A stretch of DNA of 64,000 nucleotides from Limimaricola variabilis (GCF_014195545.1 NZ_JACIBX010000001.1:206463-270462); one strand, 5' to 3'. Positions 54,411 to 64,000 are shown, counted from the first letter of the stretch. Notes: generated by a model not told the origin, from the letters alone. Program-made: numbers and translations.

Positions 54411-55568
54411 GTGAGCGATAGCCCTGCCCCTGCCAATGCCGGCGCCGCCGTGATCATCGTCGCCGCCGGTCGCGGCCGCCGGGCCGGTGGCGAGTTGCCC
54501 AAGCAATGGCGCGATCTCGGCGGCCGCAAGGTTCTGGCGCGTACACTCGATGCGTTTGCCGGGCTGGGACCGATCTGCCTCGTGCTGCACCCGGATGAAA
54601 TCGGCCGCTATCCCGAGATCGAGGCCGCGGCCGATCTGGTGGTGCCGGGCGGCGCCGAGCGGGCGCTGTCGGTCCGCGCCGGGCTCGAGGCGCTCGCCGA
54701 TCGCCCTCCCGCTAGGGTGCTGATCCACGACGCCGCGCGCCCGCTGGTGCCGCGGGGCGTGATCGAGGCGGTGATCACCGCTCTCGACCACAACCTGGCC
54801 GCCGCGCCGGGCCTCGCGGTGACCGACGCGCTGTGGCGCGTCGCCGACGGCGCCGTGGTCGACGCCCCGTCGCGCGAGGGGCTGGCGCGGGCGCAGACGC
54901 CGCAGGGCTTCGATTTCGCCGCGATCCTCGCCGCGCACCGTGCTCATGACGGCCCGCCCGCCGCCGACGACGTCGCGGTCGCCCGCGCCGCGGGGCTTGC
55001 GGTCGCGGTCGTCGCGGGCCACGAGAACAACGTGAAGATCACCGGGCCGGAGGATTTCTCCCGCGCCGAGAGGATATTGGGGTGCGACATGGATGTGAGA
55101 ACGGGCAACGGCTTCGACGTGCACGCCTTCGAGCCGGGCGAGAGCCTGTGGCTCTGCGGCGTGGAGATCGCGCATGACCGCGGCCTCAAGGGCCATTCGG
55201 ATGCCGATGTCGGCATGCACGCGCTGACCGACGCCATCTACGGCGCCATGGCGCATGGCGATATCGGCCAGCACTTCCCGCCGTCGGACCCGCAGTGGAA
55301 GGGCGCCCGTTCGGAGGTGTTCCTGTCGCATGCCGCCGACCTCGCCCGGGTCGAGGGTTTCGCCATAACCCATTGCGACGTCACCCTGATCTGCGAGCGT
55401 CCCAAGATCGGCCCGCATGCCGAGAAGATGCGCGCGGAACTCGCGCGGATCATGCAGATCGAGCCGGGCCGGGTCAGCGTCAAGGCGACCACATCCGAGC
55501 GTCTGGGCTTTCCGGGCCGCGAGGAGGGCATCGCCGCCATCGCCACGGCCACGCTGGTGAAGGCATGA
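54411..55568 (+). CDS. ispDF: bifunctional IspD/IspF isoprenoid enzyme
   Basis: 385 residues from a GTG at 54411 with AAGGAG upstream. Residues about 1-225 are the IspD cytidylyltransferase ([49 protein letters not shown]). From [20 protein letters not shown] onward it is IspF with its DxH metal site (GFDVHAF), [30 protein letters not shown], and [17 protein letters not shown]. It makes CDP-ME and then MEcPP in the MEP pathway. Fusion is usual in alphaproteobacteria. Confidence 0.97.
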   Translation: MSDSPAPANAGAAVIIVAAGRGRRAGGELPKQWRDLGGRKVLARTLDAFAGLGPICLVLHPDEIGRYPEIEAAADLVVPGGAERALSVRAGLEALADRPPARVLIHDAARPLVPRGVIEAVITALDHNLAAAPGLAVTDALWRVADGAVVDAPSREGLARAQTPQGFDFAAILAAHRAHDGPPAADDVAVARAAGLAVAVVAGHENNVKITGPEDFSRAERILGCDMDVRTGNGFDVHAFEPGESLWLCGVEIAHDRGLKGHSDADVGMHALTDAIYGAMAHGDIGQHFPPSDPQWKGARSEVFLSHAADLARVEGFAITHCDVTLICERPKIGPHAEKMRAELARIMQIEPGRVSVKATTSERLGFPGREEGIAAIATATLVKA

Positions 55569-56062
55569 GCCGGCTGATCGCCACGTTCTTCTACAGCGGC
55601 CTGATCCGCCCGGCCCCCGGGACTTGGGGCTCGCTTGCCGCCCTCGTCGCGGCGCTGCCGATCTACTGGATCGGCGGGCCGTGGCTGATGCTGGCGATGA
55701 TCGCCCTCGCGCTGGCGGCGGGCTTCCCGGCCGCGCGGGCGGAGGCGGCCCGGTCGGGCGATCACGATCCAAGCCACGTTGTCATCGACGAGGTTGTGGG
55801 CCAGTGGATCGCGCTATGGCCGGTGCTGTTCGGTGCCGCCCATGTCGGCGCGCCGGTGCTCGACCTCTGGCCCGGCTGGATCGCGGCCTTCGGGCTGTTC
55901 CGCCTGTTCGACATCCTCAAGCCGGGCCTCGTCGGCCGGATGGACCGACGCGGCGACGTGACGGGCCTCATGATGGACGACGTGGTCGCCGGGATCTTCG
56001 CCGCCATCGGCGTCGTTATCCTCGCGGTGCTGGCGCATGGCGTGATGTTCCTCGGAGGCTGA
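55565..56062 (+). CDS. pgpA: phosphatidylglycerophosphatase A
   Basis: 165 residues with four hydrophobic segments. The PgpA signatures are [12 protein letters not shown] and [13 protein letters not shown], plus [11 protein letters not shown] and [10 protein letters not shown]. It removes the phosphate of phosphatidylglycerol phosphate in the inner membrane. It overlaps ispDF by ATGA and precedes the pncC gene by 2 bp. Confidence 0.95.
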   Translation: MSRLIATFFYSGLIRPAPGTWGSLAALVAALPIYWIGGPWLMLAMIALALAAGFPAARAEAARSGDHDPSHVVIDEVVGQWIALWPVLFGAAHVGAPVLDLWPGWIAAFGLFRLFDILKPGLVGRMDRRGDVTGLMMDDVVAGIFAAIGVVILAVLAHGVMFLGG

Positions 56063-56064
56063 GC

Positions 56065-56547
56065 ATGGGCGACACGGCGAGACTGGTGAACGGGGCCCGC
56101 GAGGCCGGGCTCCGCGTGGCCACGGCCGAGAGCTGCACCGGCGGCATGGTCGCCGCCGCCATCACCGAAACGCCCGGCGCCTCAAACGTCTTCGACTGGG
56201 GCGTGGTCACCTATTCCAACGAGGCCAAGATGGCGCTGCTGGGCGTCTCCGCCGCCACGCTCGAGGCGCATGGCGCGGTCAGCGTCGAGGTTGCGCAGGA
56301 GATGGCGGAAGGTGCGCGCGAGCGCTCCGGCGCCGACATCGCCGTCTCGATCACCGGCATCGCCGGCCCCGGCGCCTCGGAGCACAAGCCCGAGGGGCGC
56401 GTCTGCTTTGGCGTCGCGACCGCCGCGGGCTGCGAGACCGAGTTGGTTGAGTTCGGGGCGCGCGGCCGCGACACGGTGCGCAGCCTCGCGCGCGATCACG
56501 CCGTCGCGTTGGTGATCGGCGCGATCAAGGCTCAGGGCCGGTCGTAA
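56065..56547 (+). CDS. pncC: nicotinamide-nucleotide amidase (CinA C-terminal domain)
   Basis: 160 residues: only the C-terminal CinA/PncC domain, complete in itself. [35 protein letters not shown] is the active-site loop, and [23 protein letters not shown] the second motif. It recycles NMN to NaMN. It is convergent with the COQ10-like gene; coding ends overlap by 16 bp. Confidence 0.93.
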   Translation: MGDTARLVNGAREAGLRVATAESCTGGMVAAAITETPGASNVFDWGVVTYSNEAKMALLGVSAATLEAHGAVSVEVAQEMAEGARERSGADIAVSITGIAGPGASEHKPEGRVCFGVATAAGCETELVEFGARGRDTVRSLARDHAVALVIGAIKAQGRS

Positions 56548-56981
56548 AGCTCGTGCGCGCGGCGCTCGAAGGCGCGCACCACACGCTGCATCGCCTCGTT
56601 GAAGAACAGCCCCGCCGCGCCCTGCAGCAGCCGGTTGCGGAACTCGAAATCGACGTCGAAATGCACCTCGGCCCCGCCCTCGACATCGCGGAAGCTCCAA
56701 TTGCTGACGAGGTGATGGAACGGCCCGTCGATGTATTCGGTGTGAATCTTCTTCTGCTCCGGCCAGAGCGTCACCCGGCTGGTGAAGCGTTCGCGGAACA
56801 CCTTGAAGGAGATCACCAGATCCGCGAGCATCACCTCCTGATCGCCCTGCGGCGTCACCGACTTCACCCGCGCCGCCGCCGTCCAGGGCAGGAACTCGGG
56901 GTAATTCCCGACATCGGCCACGAGGTCGTACATCTGCTGCGCCGAATAGGGCAGCGTTCGGGTCTCGGAATGTGTCGGCAT
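56532..56981 (-). CDS. COQ10/RatA-like START-fold protein
   Basis: 149 residues from the ATG at 56981 ([21 protein letters not shown]). The SRPBCC pattern [21 protein letters not shown], a central [21 protein letters not shown] and the end [32 protein letters not shown] mark the Coq10/RatA family, which binds ubiquinone or affects respiration. A toxin role (RatA) is annotation inherited from E. coli and not supported here. Confidence 0.92.
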   Translation of the reverse strand: MPTHSETRTLPYSAQQMYDLVADVGNYPEFLPWTAAARVKSVTPQGDQEVMLADLVISFKVFRERFTSRVTLWPEQKKIHTEYIDGPFHHLVSNWSFRDVEGGAEVHFDVDFEFRNRLLQGAAGLFFNEAMQRVVRAFERRAHELYDRP

Positions 56982-57094
56982 CTGGACTCCCTGATCTGCG
57001 CGACCATCTCGCCGCTGGCGGGGGCGAACGCAACCCCGCCGGCGCGCGGTCTGGGCACCGATCTGGAGCGCGGCCGGCCTGAGGAAAGGGCGAG

Positions 57095-57277
57095 ATGAAT
57101 ATCCATTGGTTGCTCCGGCTGGCGCATTGGGCGCGTCACCCGCCATCGCCCGGCCGCGTCGCGCTGATCCTCGCCGTCATCCTCGCCTGTCTCGTTCTCC
57201 TCGGGATGGAGCGGATCTGGGGCTGGCCCGAGGCGCTCTCCGTCGCTCCGTCCGGGCGTGGCCCTCTGCTGCGCTGA
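57095..57277 (+). CDS. 60-residue single-TM protein, conserved-looking
   Basis: Starts at an ATG with AAAGGGCGAG upstream. It has an amphipathic N-terminus (MNIHWLLRLAHWARHPPSPG), one TM helix (VALILAVILACLVLLGMERI) and a short W-containing end (WGWPEALS). Proteins of this shape recur in Rhodobacteraceae, to my recollection as unannotated ORFs. The frame is well formed, and the region lies between the COQ10-like and cytochrome genes. Function unknown. Confidence 0.7.
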   Translation: MNIHWLLRLAHWARHPPSPGRVALILAVILACLVLLGMERIWGWPEALSVAPSGRGPLLR

Positions 57278-57366
57278 ACGCCTATGTGGCCACGACGAAA
57301 TTTCTTTACCAATGCCTGCTTGCCGTTAGGGTAGTCGTGACGAGTTCAACCACAAGGAACGACATC

Positions 57367-57837
57367 ATGATTCACCTTCGCCGCCCCGCAATCGCCGCCG
57401 CCGCGCTCGCGCTGCTGGCCGCTCCGCTCTCCGCCGAGGTCTTCGAGCCGAAAAAGGCGCAGGAACTGCGCGAAAGCCACATGAAGCTGATGGGCGCGCA
57501 TCTTGGGGTGCTCGGCACCATGGCCAAAGGCGAGATGGAGTATGACGCCAATGTTGCCTCCGCCGCGGCCGAGGCGCTGGCCGGACTCGCGCAGGGCACG
57601 AACGGCAACTACTGGGTCGAGGGTTCCTCCACCGAGGATCTCGAGGACAGCCGCGCCCTGCCCGAGCTGTGGCAGGACATGGAAGATGTCGGCCAGAAGG
57701 CCGCGGCGCTGCGCGACGCCACGCAGGCGATGCAGGAGGCAGCCGGCACCGATCTCGCCGCGCTGCAAGGTGCGATGAAGTCGGTGGGCGACGCCTGCGG
57801 CGATTGCCACAAGGCCTATCGCAAACCCGAGGAATGA
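57367..57837 (+). CDS. class II cytochrome c (cytochrome c')
   Basis: 156 residues: signal peptide ending PLSAEV, a four-helix-bundle region of amphipathic helices (KAQELRESHMKLMGAHLGVLG), and a C-terminal haem site VGDACGDCHKAYRKPEE (CGDCH). This matches cytochrome c' and related class II cytochromes, which bind haem near the C-terminus. They bind NO or CO or carry electrons. It overlaps the next cytochrome gene by ATGA. Confidence 0.93.
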   Translation: MIHLRRPAIAAAALALLAAPLSAEVFEPKKAQELRESHMKLMGAHLGVLGTMAKGEMEYDANVASAAAEALAGLAQGTNGNYWVEGSSTEDLEDSRALPELWQDMEDVGQKAAALRDATQAMQEAAGTDLAALQGAMKSVGDACGDCHKAYRKPEE

Positions 57838-58724
57838 TTGCTCGCGCCCTCGGCGCGGGGGCCGCGATCATCCTGCTCGGGGCGGCCGGGGTCTGGGTGA
57901 TCACCGCCCCCGAGCCGCTGCCCGCCGCGATGATCGAAGGCCCGCCGGGTGACGCCCAGCGCGGCGCGGCGATCTTTGCGGCGGCCGGCTGCGCCGCCTG
58001 TCACATCGCGCCCGAGGCCGAGATCGACGATGCGCCGGTTCTGTCGGGCGGGCGCGCCTTCGCCTCACCCTTCGGCACCTTTCACGCGCCCAACATCTCG
58101 CCCTCGCCGCAAGGCGTGGGCGACTGGTCCGATGCCGAGATCATGGATGCGGTGATGCGCGGCGTGGCGCCCTCCGGGGCGCATTACTATCCCGCCCTGC
58201 CCTATACCGCCTACGCGCTGGTCGAGCCGCAGGACATGCGCGACCTGATCGCCCATCTCCGGACCCTGCCGCCTTCGGAGGCCGAGAGCCTGCCCCACGA
58301 GTTGCCCTTCCCGTTCTCGATCCGTCGCATGGTCGGCATCTGGAAGCGGCTGAACATGTCCGAGGACTGGACGTTGGAGGGCGAGATCTCGCCGCAGGCG
58401 ACGCGCGGGCGCTACATCGCCGAGGCGCTGGCCCATTGCGGCGAATGCCACACGCCGCGCGGGCCCTTGGGCGGGCTCGACCGGAGCCGCTGGCTCGCAG
58501 GCGCCGAGAACCCCTCGGGCGACGGGCGCATCCCGAACATCACCCCGGCCGGTCTCGACTGGTCGGAGGAGGACATCGCCTATTACCTTGAGAGCGGCTT
58601 CACCCCGGATTTCGACACCGCCGGTGGCGAGATGGCGCTGGTGGTCGAGGAGATGGGCCGGCTGACCGCCGAGGATCGCGCCGCTGTGGCCGCCTATCTC
58701 AAATCGGTGCCGCCGGTCGAGTGA
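57834..58724 (+). CDS. diheme cytochrome c
   Basis: 296 residues with an N-terminal TM anchor (ALGAGAAIILLGAAGVWVI) and two haem sites, CAACH at 53-57 and CGECH at 202-206, each followed by a Met-containing axial loop region. It resembles the cytochrome c subunits of membrane dehydrogenases or the cytochrome partner of class II cytochromes. It is the second gene of a two-gene operon with cytochrome c'. Confidence 0.92.
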   Translation: MIARALGAGAAIILLGAAGVWVITAPEPLPAAMIEGPPGDAQRGAAIFAAAGCAACHIAPEAEIDDAPVLSGGRAFASPFGTFHAPNISPSPQGVGDWSDAEIMDAVMRGVAPSGAHYYPALPYTAYALVEPQDMRDLIAHLRTLPPSEAESLPHELPFPFSIRRMVGIWKRLNMSEDWTLEGEISPQATRGRYIAEALAHCGECHTPRGPLGGLDRSRWLAGAENPSGDGRIPNITPAGLDWSEEDIAYYLESGFTPDFDTAGGEMALVVEEMGRLTAEDRAAVAAYLKSVPPVE

Positions 58725-58745
58725 CCGGCGGGCACGTTGACGGCG

Positions 58746-59702
58746 TCAGGCGCCCAGACGGGCCAGCCGCGCCGCGCGCAGCTGCGCGAAGTCATCGCCT
58801 GCGTGGTAGGACGACCGCGTGAGCGGCGTGGCGGAAACCATCAGGAATCCCTTGCCCCGCGCCGCCTTCTCGTAACTCGCGAACTCCTCGGGCGTGACGA
58901 AGCGATCCACGGCGTGATGCTTGGGCGTCGGCTGCAGGTACTGGCCGATGGTGAGGAAATCGATGTCGGCGGCGCGCATGTCGTCCATCACCTGATGCAC
59001 GGACTGCTTGTTCTCGCCCAGCCCCACCATGATGCCCGACTTGGTGAACATCGACGGGTCGAGCTCCTTCACCCGCTGCAGCAGTCGCAGGGAATGGAAA
59101 TAGCGCGCGCCTGGGCGCACCTCCGGGTAAAGGCCCGGCACGGTCTCGAGGTTGTGGTTGAACACGTCCGGCTTGGCCTCGACCACCACCTCGAGCGCGC
59201 CCGGCTTCGCCTTCAGGAAATCCGGCGTCAGGATCTCGATCGTGGTGCCGGGCGACTGGCGCCGCACGGCGCGGATCGTCTGGGCGAAATGCGCGGCGCC
59301 GCCATCATCGACATCGTCGCGATCGACCGAGGTGATGACGACGTGGTTGAGGCCGAGCTTCTTGACCGCATCCGCCACGCGGCCCGGCTCGAACACGTCG
59401 AGCGCGTCGGGGCGTCCGGTGGCGACGTTGCAGAAGGTGCAACCCCGGGTACAGATCTCGCCCATGATCATCATGGTGGCGTGACCCTGGCTCCAGCATT
59501 CGCCGACATTGGGGCAGCCCGCCTCCTCGCAGACCGTCACCAGCTTGTGCTCGCGCATGATGTCGCGGGTCTGCTTGTAGCCCTCGGATGTCGGCGCCTT
59601 GACCCGGATCCATTCCGGCTTCTTGGGCTGCGGCGCGCTGTCGGCGCGGCGCGCCTTTTCGGGGTGGCGGTCGCCGGGGATCTTCAGGTCGCGCACGGTC
59701 AT
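58746..59702 (-). CDS. lipA: lipoyl synthase
   Basis: 318 residues from the ATG at 59702 ([20 protein letters not shown]) with GAGGAAAGG upstream. Both Fe-S cluster sites are seen: the auxiliary [12 protein letters not shown] and the radical-SAM [15 protein letters not shown]. The closing [17 protein letters not shown] is typical. It inserts sulfur into octanoyl lipoyl domains. It depends on the Suf machinery encoded earlier in the window for its clusters. Confidence 0.98.
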   Translation of the reverse strand: MTVRDLKIPGDRHPEKARRADSAPQPKKPEWIRVKAPTSEGYKQTRDIMREHKLVTVCEEAGCPNVGECWSQGHATMMIMGEICTRGCTFCNVATGRPDALDVFEPGRVADAVKKLGLNHVVITSVDRDDVDDGGAAHFAQTIRAVRRQSPGTTIEILTPDFLKAKPGALEVVVEAKPDVFNHNLETVPGLYPEVRPGARYFHSLRLLQRVKELDPSMFTKSGIMVGLGENKQSVHQVMDDMRAADIDFLTIGQYLQPTPKHHAVDRFVTPEEFASYEKAARGKGFLMVSATPLTRSSYHAGDDFAQLRAARLARLGA

Positions 59703-59904
59703 GCCTTTCCTCTTGGCCTGACCGATACATATGCCCCTCGCGGCGTCCACGCAACGCAGCTTGGGCCCCGCGCATCCCGATTGCCGCAACCCTGCCATGC
59801 AGCGGCCGTTCAACGGCTTTGCGCCGCAACGCAGCATTGCGCCCCCCGGCATGATTTCCTAGACCCGGGCCGAACCTTCGAACCGACCAAGACAGGAGCA
59901 TCCC

Positions 59905-60453
59905 ATGCAGCCCGGCGCCCGTATCCCCGACGTGACCTTCCGCACCCGCGTGCGTGACGAGAGCCTCGGCGGCCCCAACCCCTTCCGCTGGGAAGAGCGC
60001 GACACGGCGTCCTATTTCGCGGGCAAGCGCGTGGTGCTGTTCTCGCTGCCCGGCGCCTTCACACCGACCTGCTCGACCTACCAGCTGCCCGGCTTCGAGA
60101 AGAACATCGAGGCGTTCCGCGCCCATGGCATCGACGCGATCTACTGCATGTCCGTCAACGACGCCTTCGTGATGAACCAGTGGGCCCGCGCGCAGGAGCT
60201 CGAGCATGTCGAGGTGATCCCCGACGGCTCCGGCGAGTTCACCCGCCGTGCCGGGATGCTGGTCCGCAAGGACAATCTCGGCTTCGGCCTGCGCTCCTGG
60301 CGCTATGCGGCGGTCATCAATGACGGCCGGGTCGAGGCGTGGTTCGAGGAGCCAGGCCTGTGCGACAACCACCCCGAGGATCCCTATGGCGTGTCGTCGC
60401 CCGAGAACCTGCTGAAGTACCTTGACGAGGCGTCGCGCGAAGCCGCCGCCTGA
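59905..60453 (+). CDS. Prx5-type peroxiredoxin
   Basis: 182 residues. The peroxidatic Cys56 sits in LPGAFTPTCSTYQLPGFEKN, the classic (A/G)FTP(T)C motif of the Prx5 / AhpC-TSA family, with VNDAFVMNQWAR after it. A second Cys in YCMSVND and one near the end (GLCDNH) may resolve the disulfide. It detoxifies peroxides. The neighbours oxyR and katA make this an oxidative-stress cluster. Confidence 0.93.
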   Translation: MQPGARIPDVTFRTRVRDESLGGPNPFRWEERDTASYFAGKRVVLFSLPGAFTPTCSTYQLPGFEKNIEAFRAHGIDAIYCMSVNDAFVMNQWARAQELEHVEVIPDGSGEFTRRAGMLVRKDNLGFGLRSWRYAAVINDGRVEAWFEEPGLCDNHPEDPYGVSSPENLLKYLDEASREAAA

Positions 60454-60457
60454 TCCG

Positions 60458-61384
60458 TCACGCGCAGACGGCGCGGGCCGAGTCCAGAAGCTCGGCCCCC
60501 GCCTCCCCCAAAAGCGCCGCCAGCGGCGCGACCCAGCCGTCGTCGCCCCCCGCGCGCCGGATCAGCGCCAGTTCCCGGGCGGGCTCCGGATCGGCGAAGC
60601 GGCGCAGTGCCAGCCCCGGCGCGGCCGCCGTCTCGGCCCTCAGCGCGATCTCGGGCAGCAGCGTCAGCCCGAACCCCTCGGCCACCAGCCCGGTCAACGT
60701 CGCCAGCGACGAGGCGCCCAGATCGACGCGTCCCCGCCCCCTGAGCCCGCAGACCTCCAGCGCCTGATCGGCAAGGCAGTGCCCCTCGTCGAGCAGCAGC
60801 AGCTGGTCCGGCGCCAGCGCGTCCGGCCGCAGCGCCGAGCGCCCCTCCGCCCAGCGCGCCAGCCGCCCCGGGGTCCCGGCCAGAACGAAGCGATCGGTGA
60901 TCAGCGGCGTCACCGCGAGGTTCGGCTCGGCCACCGGCAGCGCCGCGACCATCGCGTCGATCCGCCCGGCCTCGAGATCGGCCAGCAGCGCCTCGGTCTG
61001 GGCCTCGCGCACCCGGATATCGAGCGTGAGGTCTCGCGCCCTGAGCCGGGTCAGCGCCAATGGCAGCAGGTAGGGCGCCACCGTCGGGATCACCCCGAGT
61101 CTGAGACGCCCCGACAGGCCCCGCGTCATCCGGGCCGCGCGTTCGAGATCCGCGACCTCGGCCATGATCCGGCGCGACCTCTCCAGCACCTCGCGCCCAG
61201 CGCGGGTGAGCCGGACCCCGCGCGGCAACCGCTCGACCAGCTCGACGCCGAGGATCGTCTCCAGCTCCTTGATCTGCTGGCTCAGCGCCGGCTGGGTGAC
61301 ATGCACGATCTCGGCGGCGCGGCCGAAACCGCCGGTCTCGGCCAGCGCCACGAAGTAGCGCAATTGTTTGAGTGATGGATTCAT
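60458..61384 (-). CDS. oxyR: LysR-type peroxide sensor OxyR
   Basis: 308 residues. LysR HTH start [42 protein letters not shown]. The sensor domain contains [14 protein letters not shown], giving Cys203 and Cys212 in the exact spacing of the OxyR disulfide pair (C-x8-C). It is divergent from katA across 105 bp. It should activate the catalase gene when oxidised. Confidence 0.93.
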   Translation of the reverse strand: MNPSLKQLRYFVALAETGGFGRAAEIVHVTQPALSQQIKELETILGVELVERLPRGVRLTRAGREVLERSRRIMAEVADLERAARMTRGLSGRLRLGVIPTVAPYLLPLALTRLRARDLTLDIRVREAQTEALLADLEAGRIDAMVAALPVAEPNLAVTPLITDRFVLAGTPGRLARWAEGRSALRPDALAPDQLLLLDEGHCLADQALEVCGLRGRGRVDLGASSLATLTGLVAEGFGLTLLPEIALRAETAAAPGLALRRFADPEPARELALIRRAGGDDGWVAPLAALLGEAGAELLDSARAVCA

Positions 61385-61393
61385 GGCGAACCG

Positions 61394-61408
61394 ATAACGT
61401 CAGCTTAT
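61394..61408. promoter_or_regulatory. OxyR-type half-site pair between oxyR and katA
   Basis: ATAA (61394-61397), 7 bases, TTAT (61405-61408). This is the ATAG-N7-CTAT spacing of half of an OxyR operator. It starts 10 bases from the oxyR ATG and about 82 from katA, so it can autoregulate oxyR and activate katA. A second pair is not obvious. Confidence 0.5.
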
Positions 61409-61489
61409 GGCAAAGGCCAGAAAATCCGATTTTGCCTTTGCCTCCCCCCGGGCCATATTCCGCCCCGAAGCCAATCCCGGAGGACAGCC

Positions 61490-62980
61490 ATGACCGATCG
61501 CCCCCGCCTCACGACATCCGCAGGCGCGCCCGTCGCCGACAACCAGAACGCCAAGACCGTCGGACCCCGCGGCCCCGTCCTGCTCGAGGACTACCAGCTG
61601 ATCGAGAAGCTCGCGCACCAGAACCGCGAGCGCATCCCCGAGCGCGTCGTCCACGCCAAGGGTTGGGGCGCCTATGGCACCCTGCGCGTCACCGAGGACA
61701 TCACCAAGTACTCCCGCGCCGCGGTGTTCAAGCCGGGCACCGAGACCGAGATGCTGGCCCGCTTCTCCACCGTGGCCGGTGAACAGGGCGCGGCCGATGC
61801 CGAGCGCGACGTGCGCGGCTTCGCGCTGAAGTTCTATACCGAGGAAGGCAACTGGGACCTCGTGGGCAACAACACGCCCGTGTTCTTCGTGGCCGACCCC
61901 TACAAGTTCCCGGACTTCATCCACACCCAGAAGCGGCACCCCAAGACCAACCTGCGTTCCGCCACCGCGATGTGGGACTTCTGGTCGCTCTGCCCCGAAA
62001 GCCTGCACCAGGTGACCATCCTGATGTCGGATCGCGGCCTGCCGCAGACGCCGATGCACATGAACGGCTACGGCTCGCACACCTTCTCGCTGTGGAACGA
62101 CCAGGGCGAGCGGTTCTGGGTGAAGTTCCACTTCAAGACCCAGCAGGGCCACAAGCACTTCACCAATGACGAGGCGGTGCAGGTCATCGGCAAGAGCCGC
62201 GAGACCTACCAGGAGGCGCTGTTCGGCACGATCGCCAATGGGCATTTCCCGAAATGGGACATGTTCATCCAGGTGATGCCCGAGATGGAAGCGATCGAGT
62301 TCGAGAAGAAGACCGGCTGGTCGGCTTTCGACCTCACCAAGGTCTGGCCGCATGGTGACTACCCGCTGATCAAGGTCGGCGAGATGGAACTTAACAGGAA
62401 CGCCGAGAACTACTTCACGGAAATCGAGCAGTCGGCCTTCAACCCGTCCAACGTGGTGCCGGGCATCGGCTTCTCGCCGGACAAGATGCTGCAGGGCCGT
62501 CTGTTCTCCTACCCGGACGCGCATCGCTACCGGATCGGCACGCATTACGAGAGCCTCGAGGTCAACAAGCCGAAATGCCCGGTGCATCACTACCACCGCG
62601 ACGGCACCATGCCGTTTGGCCTGCGCACCAACCCCGACGCCTATTACGAGCCGAACTCCTTCGGCGGGCCGGTCGAGGATCCGTCGGTGGCCGAGCCGCC
62701 GCACCGCTACGAGGGTGAGGTCGGCCGCTACGACTTCCGTTCGGAGGCGGACCACTACAGCCAGCCGCGCGCGCTGTTCAACCTGTTCGACGACGGCCAG
62801 AAGAGCCGCCTGTTCTCGAACATCGCCACCGCGATGACCGGCGTGCCGAAGGAGATCATCGATCGCCAGCTGGCGCATTTCGACAAGGTCGACCAGGCCT
62901 ATGGCGACGGCATCCGCGCGGCGCTCAAGCAGCAGCACACCGAGAACGTCGGCGTCGACACCAGCCACGCCGCCGAGTGA
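61490..62980 (+). CDS. katA: monofunctional haem catalase
   Basis: 496 residues, a small-subunit (clade 3) catalase. Active His in [16 protein letters not shown], Asn in [17 protein letters not shown], and the proximal haem Tyr in [20 protein letters not shown]-type residues RSATAMWDF follow. A strong terminator lies after the stop. It is divergent from oxyR. Confidence 0.98.
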   Translation: MTDRPRLTTSAGAPVADNQNAKTVGPRGPVLLEDYQLIEKLAHQNRERIPERVVHAKGWGAYGTLRVTEDITKYSRAAVFKPGTETEMLARFSTVAGEQGAADAERDVRGFALKFYTEEGNWDLVGNNTPVFFVADPYKFPDFIHTQKRHPKTNLRSATAMWDFWSLCPESLHQVTILMSDRGLPQTPMHMNGYGSHTFSLWNDQGERFWVKFHFKTQQGHKHFTNDEAVQVIGKSRETYQEALFGTIANGHFPKWDMFIQVMPEMEAIEFEKKTGWSAFDLTKVWPHGDYPLIKVGEMELNRNAENYFTEIEQSAFNPSNVVPGIGFSPDKMLQGRLFSYPDAHRYRIGTHYESLEVNKPKCPVHHYHRDGTMPFGLRTNPDAYYEPNSFGGPVEDPSVAEPPHRYEGEVGRYDFRSEADHYSQPRALFNLFDDGQKSRLFSNIATAMTGVPKEIIDRQLAHFDKVDQAYGDGIRAALKQQHTENVGVDTSHAAE

Positions 62981-63006
62981 ACGGCTGACATCACCGGACT
63001 TGCAGA

Positions 63007-63034
63007 CGGCGGCGGGGAAACCCGCCGCCGTTTT
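63007..63034 (+). terminator. intrinsic terminator after katA
   Basis: CGGCGGCGGG (63007-63016) pairs with CCCGCCGCCG (63021-63030) around GAAA, then TTTT. It lies 27 bases after the katA stop and is a textbook rho-independent terminator. Confidence 0.93.
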
Positions 63035-63105
63035 AATTCCATTGCCAGTTGCACGGGGCGCGCGCAGCATCCGCCACGTGTCATCAGCGATCGGAATCAC
63101 CCGAA

Positions 63106-63816
63106 ATGACTCCTGCAACGATCTACGGCTTTGCCCCGGCCTTCGGCCTGCCGACCTCGGGGCCCTTCACCCTAAAGCTTTTGGCCTGGTGCCGGCTCAA
63201 CGGGGTGCCCTTCGAGTTCAAGGTCGAGAACAACCCCGGCAAGGGTCCGCTGAAGAAGAGTCCCTGGGCCGAGATCGACGGCGAAACGGTGGCCGACAGC
63301 GACGTGATCATCGCGCGCCTCGCCGCGCGCCACGACGTGCCGCCTCCCGCCATCGACACCGCTCCGGCGGCTGCCGGGCGCGCCTGGAAGATGGCCGCCG
63401 AGGAGGGGCTGCACCAGATCTACGAGCACGAGCTGATCATGCTGCCGGAGGGGTCGGCCTGGTTCCGCGACTTCCTGCGCGCCGACATGCCGGCGCCGAT
63501 CGCGGCGCTGGCCCATGCCGCCTTTCGCCGCTCGCTGGGCCGGCAGCTCCACGCGCGCGGCATGACCCGGCTGGGGCCCGAGGGGATCACGGCGCGCGGC
63601 CGCGACCTGCTCGACGCGCTCGACCTGTGGCTCGGCGTGCACGACTTCATCGAAGGACCGGCGCCCGGCATCGCCGACGCTACGCTCTACGGGATGCTGG
63701 CGCCGATGCGGCGCTGGTCGATGCAAACCCCGGTCGCCCGTCACGCGCGCGGCCTCCCGGCGATCGCCGCATGGGACGAGGAGCTGACACGCCGCTGCGG
63801 CTTTGCCGCCGGCTAG
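63106..63816 (+). CDS. glutathione S-transferase family protein
   Basis: 236 residues, GST fold with thioredoxin-like half (ATIYGFAPAFGLPTSGPFTLKLLAWCRLNGVPFEFKVEN, then GPLKKSPWAEIDGETVADSDVI) and an all-helical half. The active-site Ser/Cys is not clear: Cys29 in LAWCRLNG is placed in the helix. It looks like the metaxin/FAX-like subgroup. The start at 63106 follows a poor SD. The stop TAG shares the CTAG with the convergent gene. Confidence 0.85.
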   Translation: MTPATIYGFAPAFGLPTSGPFTLKLLAWCRLNGVPFEFKVENNPGKGPLKKSPWAEIDGETVADSDVIIARLAARHDVPPPAIDTAPAAAGRAWKMAAEEGLHQIYEHELIMLPEGSAWFRDFLRADMPAPIAALAHAAFRRSLGRQLHARGMTRLGPEGITARGRDLLDALDLWLGVHDFIEGPAPGIADATLYGMLAPMRRWSMQTPVARHARGLPAIAAWDEELTRRCGFAAG

Positions 63817-64000
63817 CCGATCATCTCGCCGCCCCCCGTGGCGTCGTAATGGCGCCTGAGCCGCTGCAGGGCGATGCGGAGCACGATCTTGCCCGAGCGC
63901 GCCGACCAGCCCATGCGCCGCTCGAGGCTCTCCATCCCCTCGAGGTGACAGCAGCAGCTCAGCGCCACGTCCCCCAGCCCCGGGCCGAGATCGTCGAGCG
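63813..64000 (-). CDS. DUF6456 protein, C-terminal end, 5' cut by window
   Basis: About 62 residues ending in the TAG at 63815-63813. The segment LGPGLGDVALSCCCHLEGMESLERRMGWSARSGKIVLRIALQRLRRHYD matches the C-terminal DUF6456 domain found in alphaproteobacterial helix-turn-helix proteins. The upstream part lies beyond the window. Its stop is a palindromic CTAG shared with the GST stop. Confidence 0.8.
   Translation of the reverse strand, partial: LDDLGPGLGDVALSCCCHLEGMESLERRMGWSARSGKIVLRIALQRLRRHYDATGGGEMIG

Noticed and set aside
56532-56981. RatA toxin of a RatAB toxin-antitoxin pair
   Set aside because: The family is Coq10-like and no RatB partner gene is adjacent, so a toxin role is unsupported.

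Overview
The window reads as a chromosomal stretch of a GC-rich alphaproteobacterium, most likely a member of the Rhodobacteraceae. Reasons: the order dusB(nifR3)-ntrB-ntrC-ntrY-ntrX-trkA-trkH-hfq-hflX, an iscR-led suf operon with an IscR that has one cysteine, a bifunctional IspDF, and many ATGA/GTGA stop-start overlaps typical of this group. No species can be named from sequence alone.

Layout. 1-4.3 kb: housekeeping and small genes (SMR transporter fragment, YitT-like protein, isocitrate dehydrogenase, DUF4112 protein, HD hydrolase coupled to an alpha/beta hydrolase). 4.3-12.5 kb: iscR-suf operon (iscR, a NifS-like desulfurase, sufB, methyltransferase-like gene, sufC, sufD, two YIP1-like membrane proteins, sufS) behind a promoter whose -10 lies inside a perfect TTAGAAC-G-GTTCTAA palindrome. 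12.55 kb: tRNA-Arg(CCG). 12.9-22.2 kb looks accessory: a copper-flavoured envelope cluster (cytochrome c, an unlisted Met-rich 55-residue protein, DUF411 protein, BNR/YCF48-like protein, Cys-rich protein), a CBS-pair protein with four Cys-Cys pairs, a GAF histidine kinase, Ku and LigD for end joining, and an IS30-family element. The CBS and ku genes each carry a GGAAC-N16/17-CGTT promoter motif of the EcfG general-stress type.

22.3-34.4 kb is the most unusual region: a type I secretion membrane fusion protein and ABC transporter, a 764-residue Cys-free protein with Q-x-N repeats, and a 1108-residue Gly/Asn/Asp-rich low-complexity protein. The two large proteins share a GN-x2-DMN...DDQ signature. 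Behind a ~630-bp gene-free promoter region lie a LuxR-type regulator, a small protein with a HEPN-like RNxxxH motif, and a second LuxR-type regulator. I infer a secreted matrix or surface protein system with its own regulators.

34.7-43.9 kb: tsf-rpsB, a beta-hydroxyacid dehydrogenase, a penicillin acylase family protein, DUF3140, a VOC protein, a membrane-anchored LuxR-HTH protein, a secreted protein, hflX and hfq. 44-54.2 kb: the potassium uptake and nitrogen two-component block. NtrC and NtrX both lack the GAFTGA loop needed for sigma-54 contact. 54.4-64 kb: ispDF-pgpA-pncC, a COQ10/RatA-like protein, two cytochrome genes, lipA, a peroxiredoxin, divergent oxyR-katA, a GST-like protein, and the 3' end of a DUF6456 gene.

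All functional calls are from reading translated sequence and motifs. No database search, alignment or folding was run.
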